Under the pieces are notes generated by a model. That model was not told the origin of the DNA. It worked only from the letters and a program-made list of their open reading frames with translations, and made no database searches. This document shows, piece after piece, positions 1-5,272 of a stretch of DNA of 7,997 nucleotides. The position numbers and the translations under genes are program-made. Origin of the DNA: Gammaproteobacteria bacterium (GTDB lineage Bacteria > Pseudomonadota > Gammaproteobacteria > Steroidobacterales > Steroidobacteraceae); contig JADLDF010000157.1 in the NCBI GenBank assembly GCA_020846815.1, forward strand, positions 1 through 7,997, written 5' to 3'. Numbering within the stretch: position 1 is the first letter of the stretch; each line of letters starts with the position of its first letter.

Positions 1-75
1 GATCGGCACGGCTACCGACTTGGTCGTCGGATCGGGGGTGTAGCCGCCGTGGACGGCGATGGTCTCTGGACGCAT
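1..75 (-). CDS. metY: O-acetylhomoserine sulfhydrylase MetY, N-terminal fragment (cut by window edge)
   Basis: Only the first 25 codons are in the window; the gene continues past base 1. The visible peptide begins MRPETIAVHGGYTPDPTTKS and ends AVPI. This matches the well-conserved start of the PLP-dependent O-acetylhomoserine (thiol)-lyase family (Cys/Met metabolism enzymes), which makes homocysteine from an O-acylhomoserine and sulfide in the cytoplasm. The start at 75-73 is supported by an AGGAG ribosome binding site at 85-81, five bases upstream. The gene follows metX on the same strand after about 100 bases, which fits a sulfur amino acid operon. The catalytic lysine lies outside the window, so the call rests on the N-terminal signature and context. 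A cystathionine gamma-synthase relative is the main alternative, but its N-terminus usually looks different. Confidence 0.8.
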   Translation of the reverse strand, partial: MRPETIAVHGGYTPDPTTKSVAVPI

Positions 76-177
76 GGTCGCTCCTCTGGAAATGCAGGAC
101 TGCCGCGAAGGGCAGGGATCTTAGCAGTGCGGTGACGCCGCGGCAGCGCGCAGCACGGCGCGGCCGCAGGTCGTGGA
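76..177 (-). promoter_or_regulatory. metX-metY intergenic gap with possible weak promoter
   Basis: This gap of about 100 bases separates the metX stop from the metY start. On the minus strand a TAAGAT hexamer (123-118) could serve as a -10 box, with CTGCCG (146-141) 17 bases upstream as a poor -35. A small CTGCC/GGCAG hairpin (100-115) lies between that and the metY ribosome binding site. No T-tract follows any hairpin, so I see no classical terminator. metY may be transcribed by read-through, by its own weak promoter, or by both. I see no conserved SAM riboswitch core, though that judgement is by eye. Confidence 0.25.
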
Positions 178-1350
178 TCAGAGCGCAGCGAGGAAGCGGC
201 GCAGCGGCGGATCGAAGCCCTCGATGTCGACCAGGAAGGCATCGTGGCCTTCGCGGCTGTCGAGGCGCGCGAAGCAGGTCGCCACGCCGGCGGCCTGCAG
301 CGCCGCGGCGAGCGCCTCCTGCTCGTCGATCGCGAACAGGAAGTCGGACTCCACGCCGATGACCAGTGCCGATTCGAGGCCGGCACGCGCTAGCACGCGC
401 ACGCGCTCGCCTTCGTCGGGCGCGAGATCGAAACGATCCATGGCGCGCGACAGGTAGAGATAGCAGTTCGCGTCGAACGAACGGACGAACTTCTCCGCCT
501 GCGCCTCAAGATAGCCCTCGATCTGGAACTCCGGCGCGAACGCATTGGCCTCGCGCACCGGCGCGACGCCCTGCGCACCGCCCTGGGCGATGCGCTGCCG
601 GCCGAAGCGATCCCGCCACTCGGCGGCCGAGCGATAGGTGATCGTGCCGAGCTTGCGCGCAAGGCGCATGCCTGTGCGCGGCGGCGAATCGACGGCGTAC
701 TGACCGCCGTGCCACTCGGGATCGCGCAGGATCGCCTCGCGCTGCACCGCGCGCAGCGCGATCGCGACCGGCGAGGCACCGGCCGAGCCCGAGATGCAGA
801 CCAGGCCGCGCGCGACGCCCGGATGCCGGGCGACGAACGCCAGCACGACCATGCCGCCGAGCGAGGGACCGATCACGGCCGCGACATGCTCGAGGCCGAG
901 GTGCCGCAGCACCCAGTAACCGCCGGTCGCGATGTCGCCGATCGATAGCTCGGGGAAACGCAGTCGCCAGCGCTCGCCTGTGGCCGGGTCGATCGAGGCC
1001 GGGCTGCTGGAACCGAAGGGGCTGCCGAGCGAATTGACGCAGACGACGAAGAAGCGGTCGGTGTCGAGCGCCTTGCCCGGGCCGACCATGCGCTCCCACC
1101 AGCCCTCGGAAGGATCCTCGGGGGAGGAGGCCGCGTGGGCCGAGGGCGAGAGACCCGTGAACAGCAGCACCGCGTTGTCGCGGCGCGCATTCAGCCGGCC
1201 CCAGGTCTCGTAGGCGACGACCCCGCCGCGCAGTTCGCCGCCGCGCTCGAGCACGAAAGGCTCGGGCAGGGGGGCGTAGCGGCGGGCATCACCGGGAGCG
1301 GTGGGCGCATCCGCGCGGGTCACGACCTGGTCCCACCGCTCGGCGCTCAT
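178..1350 (-). CDS. metX: MetX-family O-acyltransferase, probably serine O-succinyltransferase (or homoserine O-acetyl/succinyltransferase)
   Basis: The 390-residue cytoplasmic alpha/beta-hydrolase-fold acyltransferase activates the hydroxyl of serine or homoserine for later sulfhydrylation. The nucleophile is Ser163 in GPSLGGM; the likely triad partners are Asp336 (ESDFLF) and His369 (EGHDAFL). A substrate-binding arginine is expected near Arg229 (GMRLARKLG). The pocket region reads TGLSPSAHAA (residues 65-74) rather than the LTGxxH pattern common in homoserine acetyltransferases, and CVNSLGSPFG (104-113) replaces NxLGGCQG. With FDANCYLYLSRAMDRFDL (292-309), this recalls the Xanthomonas-type proteins characterised as serine O-succinyltransferases. 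The start at 1350 forms an ATGA overlap with the cysK stop, suggesting translational coupling; a GGAG at 1356-1353 is very close to the ATG. The family is certain, but the acyl donor and acceptor are inferred. Confidence 0.85.
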   Translation of the reverse strand: MSAERWDQVVTRADAPTAPGDARRYAPLPEPFVLERGGELRGGVVAYETWGRLNARRDNAVLLFTGLSPSAHAASSPEDPSEGWWERMVGPGKALDTDRFFVVCVNSLGSPFGSSSPASIDPATGERWRLRFPELSIGDIATGGYWVLRHLGLEHVAAVIGPSLGGMVVLAFVARHPGVARGLVCISGSAGASPVAIALRAVQREAILRDPEWHGGQYAVDSPPRTGMRLARKLGTITYRSAAEWRDRFGRQRIAQGGAQGVAPVREANAFAPEFQIEGYLEAQAEKFVRSFDANCYLYLSRAMDRFDLAPDEGERVRVLARAGLESALVIGVESDFLFAIDEQEALAAALQAAGVATCFARLDSREGHDAFLVDIEGFDPPLRRFLAAL

Positions 1351-2288
1351 GGCTCCGGATCGCTCGCCTCGGGGAGGTCGGCGAACAGCACGGTCGAGAG
1401 GTAGCGCTCGCCGGTGTCCGGCAGCATCGCGAGGATCACCGTGCCCCGCGGCGCATCCTTCGCGACCTTCAGCGCCGCGGCGAACGTGCCGCCGCTGGAG
1501 ATGCCGCAGAAGATGCCCTCCTGCTTCGCCAGCGCGCGCGCCGTGTCGATTGCCTCGGTGTCGCCGACCGGCAGGATCTGGTCGACGGTCCTGCGGTCGA
1601 GCACGGCAGGGACGAAGTCCGGCGTCCAGCCCTGGATCTTGTGGGGCGTGAACGGCTTGCCGGAGAGCAGTGCCGCGCCCTCGGGCTCGGTCGCGATGAC
1701 CTTCACTTCGGGGCGCGCCAGCTTGATCACCTGGCCGGCGCCGGTCAGCGTGCCGCCGGTGCCCCAGCCGGAGACGAAGAAGTCGAGGCGGCGGCCGGCG
1801 AAGTCGCTGAGGATCTCGGGGCCCGTGGTGCTGCGGTGGTAGGCCGGATTGGCCTCGTTCTCGAACTGGCGGGCGAGGAACCAGCCGTGCTTCGTGGCGA
1901 GCTCCTCGGCCTTGCGCACCATGCCCGTGCCGCGCTCGGCGGCCGGCGTCAGGATGACCTTGGCACCCAGAGCGCGCATGATCTTGCGGCGCTCGACCGA
2001 GAAGGTCTCGACCATGACGGCGACGAAGGGATAACCCTTGGCCGCGCAGACCATCGCCAGCGCGATGCCGGTGTTGCCCGAGGTCGATTCGACGACCGTC
2101 TGGCCGGGCTTGAGCGTGCCGCGCTTCTCGGCGTCCTCGATGATCGCGATCGCGAGGCGGTCCTTGACCGAGGCCGCCGGGTTGAAGAACTCGCACTTCA
2201 CGTACATCGTGACGTGATCGGGCGCGAGGCGGTTGATGCGGACGATCGGCGTGCGGCCGATGGTCTGGAGGATGTTGTCGTAGATCAT
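1347..2288 (-). CDS. cysK: Cysteine synthase (O-acylserine sulfhydrylase), CysK type
   Basis: This 313-residue PLP enzyme makes cysteine from an O-acylserine and sulfide. Its length is normal for CysK. The PLP lysine is Lys42 in NPAASVKDR, the substrate loop is TSGNTG (69-74), the phosphate-binding loop is GTGGTLTG (176-183), and GISSGG (262-267) and DTGERYLST (291-299) complete the family pattern. One feature is unusual: after KIQG (217-220) most CysK proteins have a glycine-rich GIGAGF stretch, whereas here it reads WTPDF (221-225). That segment lies near the substrate entrance, so a change of acyl-serine preference is possible. The start fits family N-termini (TIGRTPIVRINRL from residue 9); the only purine-rich tract is GAGGA, about 13 bases upstream, so initiation may be modest. 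It is the first gene of the cysK-metX-metY cluster. Confidence 0.95.
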   Translation of the reverse strand: MIYDNILQTIGRTPIVRINRLAPDHVTMYVKCEFFNPAASVKDRLAIAIIEDAEKRGTLKPGQTVVESTSGNTGIALAMVCAAKGYPFVAVMVETFSVERRKIMRALGAKVILTPAAERGTGMVRKAEELATKHGWFLARQFENEANPAYHRSTTGPEILSDFAGRRLDFFVSGWGTGGTLTGAGQVIKLARPEVKVIATEPEGAALLSGKPFTPHKIQGWTPDFVPAVLDRRTVDQILPVGDTEAIDTARALAKQEGIFCGISSGGTFAAALKVAKDAPRGTVILAMLPDTGERYLSTVLFADLPEASDPEP

Positions 2289-2344
2289 GCGTGAAGCCTA
2301 TTCCTCTTTGCCGCGGACCGGGAACATGGATCGGGCATCACGAG

Positions 2345-2359
2345 ATAACGGTCCGTTAT
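2345..2359. promoter_or_regulatory. 15-bp perfect palindrome, candidate operator between cysK and rluB
   Basis: ATAACGG-T-CCGTTAT is a perfect inverted repeat with 7-base arms around a single central base. It lies in the roughly 70-bp divergent region, 57-71 bases upstream of the cysK ATG, and its right arm runs into the first rluB ATG (2358-2360). Its size and AT-ended, GC-centred arms resemble sites of dimeric repressors such as the TetR family, but no regulator gene for it is visible here. It could control the sulfur operon, rluB or both. The palindrome is directly seen; its function is inferred. Confidence 0.45.
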
Positions 2360-3113
2360 GAGGGACACATTGCCGGACTGCCGCGGCGAGCGGCTGCAGA
2401 AACTGCTGGCCGGCGCCGGTCTCGGTTCCCGCCGTGCCGTCGAGGAATGGATCCGCGACGGTCGGGTCACGGTCAATGGCAGGCTCGCGCGGCTAGGCGA
2501 TCGCGTCGGGTCCGGCGACCAGGTGCTGCTCGACGGCCGTCCGGTCCCGGCCGCGCCGGCCGCCGCGCCGGAGCGGGCCGTGCTCGTCTACCACAAGCCC
2601 GTGGGCGAGGTGACGACGCGGTCCGATCCGCAGGGGCGGCCCACGGTGTTCGAACGCCTGCCGGCCCCGCCCGGCGGGCGCTGGATCGTCGTCGGCCGGC
2701 TCGACGTGAATACTTCCGGCCTGCTGCTGTTCACCAACGACGGCGAGCTCGCCCATCGCCTCATGCACCCCTCGAGCGAGGTGCCGCGCGAGTACCTCGT
2801 GCGGGTGCGCGAGCAGCCGACGCCGGCGACGCTCGCACGCCTCGGTGCGGGCGTGATGCTCGAGGATGGCTGGGCGCGTTTCGACCGCATCGTGCGCGAG
2901 CCCGGCAGCGACGGGCACGGCTGGTTCCGCGTGACGCTGCACGAGGGACGCAACCGCGAAGTGCGCCGCATCTGGAGCGCCGTCGGCCACGAAGTCAGCC
3001 GGCTGATGCGCATCCGCTACGGCAGCCTGGTGCTGCCGCGCGAGCTGCGGCCCGGCCGGTCGCGGGCCGCTACGCCCGCCGAGCTCGCCGAGCTGGCGCG
3101 TGCCGTGGGCTGA
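2358..3113 (+). CDS. rluB: 23S rRNA pseudouridine synthase, RluB/RsuA family
   Basis: The 251-residue protein converts a specific uridine of ribosomal RNA to pseudouridine; the RluB subgroup acts on U2605 of 23S rRNA. An S4 RNA-binding domain covers about residues 10-60 (ERLQKLLAGAGLGSRRAVEE onward). The catalytic domain follows, with the signature GRLDVNTSGLLLFTNDGE (113-130), where Asp116 is the expected catalytic aspartate. ELAHRLMHPSSEVPREY and GRNREVRRIW are also typical. The RluB assignment over RsuA or RluE rests on close resemblance of these stretches to RluB. ATG 2358 has no clear ribosome binding site, and an in-frame stop (TAA 2346-2348) rules out an earlier start. A TTG at 2370 is preceded by GAGG (2360-2363) six bases upstream and would also leave the S4 domain intact. 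The stop abuts the stop of the convergent Nudix gene with no gap. Confidence 0.9.
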   Translation: MRDTLPDCRGERLQKLLAGAGLGSRRAVEEWIRDGRVTVNGRLARLGDRVGSGDQVLLDGRPVPAAPAAAPERAVLVYHKPVGEVTTRSDPQGRPTVFERLPAPPGGRWIVVGRLDVNTSGLLLFTNDGELAHRLMHPSSEVPREYLVRVREQPTPATLARLGAGVMLEDGWARFDRIVREPGSDGHGWFRVTLHEGRNREVRRIWSAVGHEVSRLMRIRYGSLVLPRELRPGRSRAATPAELAELARAVG

Positions 3114-3689
3114 TCAGCGCACGCCGCGCAGCGCGGGCATCCGCAGCTTGGGCGGCTGCAGCCAGACGAGATCCTCGACCGGCGAGGCGTAGGTCGCCTG
3201 CCAGCGGCGCGTCGCGTAGTCGTGCAGCGCGGCGCGGCTCGATTCGAACGCGAGCTGCTCCCAGGGCAGGTCGCGCTTGGGGAACAGCGCCACTTCACTG
3301 GTCTCGTCGCCGACGGCGCAGCGCCCGTCGCGCAGCTGGCCGCGGAACACGGCGATGACTTCGTTGAACCGCGGCAGGTTGTAGACGCGGAACAGGCAGA
3401 GGTCGTCGACGGTGGCGTGGGCCTCCTCGCGCGCCTCGCGCGCGGCTGCGGCCTGGATCGGCTCGCTCGCCTCGACATAGCCGCCGGGCAGCGACCAGAG
3501 ACCCTTGCCGGGCTCGATCGAGCGGCGGCAGAGCAGCACCTGCCCGTTCCATTCGGCGATGCAGCAGGCCACGAGTTTCGGGTTGCGGAAGTGGCGCGTG
3601 CCGCAGCGGCGACAGTCGAACCGCTGCGCGCCGCGCCCGTCGCCGGTGGATGCCGGTTCGGGTGCACCGCATTCGCTGCAGAATTTCAT
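3114..3689 (-). CDS. Zinc-ribbon Nudix hydrolase
   Basis: This 191-residue protein has an N-terminal zinc ribbon with two cysteine pairs (Cys4/Cys7 and Cys26/Cys29) followed by a Nudix domain. The Nudix box runs from Gly70 through Glu76 to Arg84-Glu85 and the metal-binding Glu88-Glu89. The usual glycine near the end of the box is His91; other members of this zinc-ribbon group, as I recall, also lack that glycine. Such enzymes hydrolyse a nucleoside diphosphate linked to another group, and the substrate here is unknown. The start at 3689 has a strong AGGAGG seven bases upstream and overlaps the upstream gntR stop as ATGA, so the two are very likely co-transcribed and translationally coupled. 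Membership in the GntR operon hints at a role with the divergent monooxygenase and hydrolase, for example nucleotide or cofactor clean-up, but that is inference. Confidence 0.88.
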   Translation of the reverse strand: MKFCSECGAPEPASTGDGRGAQRFDCRRCGTRHFRNPKLVACCIAEWNGQVLLCRRSIEPGKGLWSLPGGYVEASEPIQAAAAREAREEAHATVDDLCLFRVYNLPRFNEVIAVFRGQLRDGRCAVGDETSEVALFPKRDLPWEQLAFESSRAALHDYATRRWQATYASPVEDLVWLQPPKLRMPALRGVR

Positions 3690-4381
3690 CGCGGAACCTC
3701 CTGGGACGGGACGTGGGAGCCGGCACCGGATGCGGTGCCGGAGGAAGAAGAGGGGCCGGCGCTGCGCGCCGACAGCATGTGGAGCTCCATCTGCCGGCCG
3801 GCGAGCTCCGCATCGCGCAGCTCGAAGGCGCGGATGAGCTCGCGGTGATGCCAGCAGCTGCGCTCGAGGTGCTCGCGGATGGTGTGCCGGTAGCGCTGCA
3901 GCAGCAGCAGCTGGATCTGCAGCACCGGTCGCAGCGCCGCGGCGAGGTGCTCGCCACTCGCGCCGTCGAGGATGACCTGGTGGAAGCGGTCGTTGAGATC
4001 GGCGAACTGCGCCGTGGCCGCGTCGCTGCCGCTGGCCGCGCAGCGCTCCATCGCATCGGCGAGCGAGCGCAGCTCCTGGAGCGCGGCCGGCGCGAGCCGG
4101 GTCGCGGCGCGTGCGGCCGCATAGCTCTCCAGCCGCGCCCGCAGCTCGTAGAGCTCTTCGACCTGATCCTCGCCGAACTCGCGCACCACGGCGCGGCGGC
4201 GCCCCTCGGTCAGCACCAGGCCCTCGGCGGCGAGGCGCCGGATGGCCTCTCGGACCGGGGTACGGCTGACGCCGAGCTCCCGGGCGAGATCGTTCTCGAC
4301 CAGGAAGGCGCCGGACGGGAGCTGGCCGCGCTGGATCCGCTGCAGCAGGGATTCGTAGGCTTTTTCGGCCGCGGCAGTCAT
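3686..4381 (-). CDS. GntR-family transcriptional regulator, FCD subfamily
   Basis: This 231-residue DNA-binding regulator has an N-terminal winged helix-turn-helix (about residues 5-68) with the hallmark ARELGVSRTPVREAIRRL (33-50). An all-helical FCD ligand domain covers about 75-205. Candidate metal or ligand residues are His134 (NDRFHQ), His179 (WHHREL) and His201 (ELHML). The last 25 residues are a Ser/Gly/Ala-rich tail beyond the usual domain end. Members usually repress nearby catabolic genes until a small carboxylate-type inducer binds. The ATG at 4381 is the only usable start because a TAG lies in frame a few codons upstream. It lacks a ribosome binding site at normal distance, and a candidate operator touches it. 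The gene is divergent from the hydrolase-monooxygenase pair and overlaps the Nudix gene by four bases. Control of both arms, including itself, is the simplest reading. Confidence 0.92.
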   Translation of the reverse strand: MTAAAEKAYESLLQRIQRGQLPSGAFLVENDLARELGVSRTPVREAIRRLAAEGLVLTEGRRRAVVREFGEDQVEELYELRARLESYAAARAATRLAPAALQELRSLADAMERCAASGSDAATAQFADLNDRFHQVILDGASGEHLAAALRPVLQIQLLLLQRYRHTIREHLERSCWHHRELIRAFELRDAELAGRQMELHMLSARSAGPSSSSGTASGAGSHVPSQEVPR

Positions 4382-4393
4382 CTTGTATACAGG
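4381..4393 (-). promoter_or_regulatory. Candidate GntR operator, site 1 (overlaps gntR start)
   Basis: On the plus strand this reads TCTTGTATACAGG and has a TGTATACA palindromic core (4384-4391). Cores of this GTATAC kind are typical of GntR/FCD regulators. It matches the reverse complement of site 2 at 12 of 13 positions. It touches the A of the gntR ATG, so binding would block gntR transcription or initiation directly. The sequence match is directly seen; binding is inferred. Confidence 0.6.
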
Positions 4394-4420
4394 GTTGTCC
4401 TACAGGTGGTGAATCATCGC

Positions 4421-4449
4421 TTGAAGCACCTATTCCTGTATACCAGAAT
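4421..4449 (+). promoter_or_regulatory. Possible sigma-70-type promoter of the hydrolase-monooxygenase operon
   Basis: TTGAAG (4421-4426) and CAGAAT (4444-4449) are separated by 17 bases, and each matches the consensus hexamer at four of six positions. Transcription would start near 4456, just ahead of the strong AAGGAGG ribosome binding site (4461-4467). Operator site 2 covers the spacer and the start of the -10. The match is moderate, and the TATAC cores could themselves act as -10 boxes. Confidence 0.4.
4435..4447 (+). promoter_or_regulatory. Candidate GntR operator, site 2 (within hydrolase promoter)
   Basis: This reads CCTGTATACCAGA, whose reverse complement TCTGGTATACAGG differs from site 1 by one base. 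The GTATAC centres of the two sites are 53 bp apart, about five helical turns, so bound dimers would face the same side of the DNA. It lies between and overlaps the proposed -35 and -10 boxes of the hydrolase promoter, a classical repression position. Confidence 0.6.
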
Positions 4450-4472
4450 CGCATCGCAACAAGGAGGGTGCC

Positions 4473-5261
4473 ATGCCATTCAGCCAGCGGGACGTCACGA
4501 TCAACGGTGCACGGATGTCGTATCGGGAGGCCGGCAGCGGGCCGGTGCTGCTCTTTCTGCACGGTGCCGGGGGTGCCGACTCGGCGCTGCCGTTCCTGCA
4601 GGCCTTCGTCGCGGATCATCGTGTCGTCGTGCCGGACCATCCCGGCTTCGGCCACAGCCCCGATCCGCAGTGGCTCGACGACATCCACGATGCCGCCTAT
4701 GCCTACCTGGATTTCCTCGAGGCGCTGGACCTGCGCGGCGTGCACCTCGTCGGCAGCTCGCTCGGCGGCTGGATCGCGATGGAGCTCGCGATCCGCTGCA
4801 GCACGCGGCTCGCCTCGCTGACGCTGATCGCGGCCGCCGGCATCCGGCCCGGCGAGTTGCCGACCGGCGACCTGTTCATGTGGAGTCCCGAGGAGCGGAT
4901 CCGCAATCTCGTCGCAAGCCCGCAGCTCGCCGAGCGTCTGCTGGCACTGCCCCAGACGCCGGAGCAGGCCGAGATCGCGCTGCGCAACCACTTCACCACC
5001 GCCAAGCTCTGCTGGGAGCCCCGGTTCTTCGACCCCGGCCTGGAGAAATGGCTGCACCGCATCCGGCTGCCGACCCAGGTGGTCTGGGGCGAACAGGACC
5101 GGCTGTTCCCGGTCGAGTACGGCCAGAAGCTCGCCGGCCTGATCCCGGGAGCGCGCTTCACCGCGATCCGCGACTGCGGCCACCTGCCGCAGGTCGAACG
5201 GCCCGACGCGCTTGCCGAAATCGTCCGCCAGAACACCGCGCGCGCCGCGGTCGCCGCCTGA
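4473..5261 (+). CDS. Alpha/beta-fold hydrolase
   Basis: This 262-residue single-domain alpha/beta hydrolase has no signal peptide and is probably cytoplasmic. The oxyanion-hole motif is HGAGG (30-34). The nucleophile is Ser96 in GSSLGG (94-99), and the likely acid and base are Asp209 (GEQDR) and His237 (CGHLPQ), so the triad is complete. The Met1 start is set by AAGGAGG five bases upstream. The fold covers ester hydrolases, C-C bond (meta-cleavage product) hydrolases and others; the sequence alone does not choose among them. It is followed after 11 bases by a luciferase-like monooxygenase and is divergent from a GntR regulator, so it most likely works on a product or substrate of that oxygenase. 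One attractive model is hydrolysis of an ester formed by Baeyer-Villiger-type oxygenation, but this is inference. Confidence 0.9.
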   Translation: MPFSQRDVTINGARMSYREAGSGPVLLFLHGAGGADSALPFLQAFVADHRVVVPDHPGFGHSPDPQWLDDIHDAAYAYLDFLEALDLRGVHLVGSSLGGWIAMELAIRCSTRLASLTLIAAAGIRPGELPTGDLFMWSPEERIRNLVASPQLAERLLALPQTPEQAEIALRNHFTTAKLCWEPRFFDPGLEKWLHRIRLPTQVVWGEQDRLFPVEYGQKLAGLIPGARFTAIRDCGHLPQVERPDALAEIVRQNTARAAVAA

Positions 5262-5272
5262 GGAGACACGCG

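Noticed and set aside
100..115. CTGCC/GGCAG hairpin upstream of metY as a terminator or riboswitch
   Set aside because: The stem is only five base pairs with no T-tract and no recognisable SAM or other riboswitch core.
1351..2196. Upstream extension of the metX reading frame across cysK, giving a 672-residue open frame
   Set aside because: The upstream part is low-complexity Arg/Gly/His-rich sequence from reading cysK in the wrong frame. The real metX start at 1350 has a family-like N-terminus and a classical ATGA overlap.
3690..5183. Upstream extension of the Nudix frame over gntR and into the region antisense to the hydrolase
   Set aside because: It is a by-product of high GC content. The residues are Arg/Ala/Pro-rich with no domain, and the true start has AGGAGG and the zinc-ribbon motif directly after it.
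3650..5272. Long plus-strand frame leading into the monooxygenase (929 residues in total)
   Set aside because: It runs antisense to gntR and out of frame with the hydrolase. No fusion is plausible because both genes have complete domains and their own ribosome binding sites.
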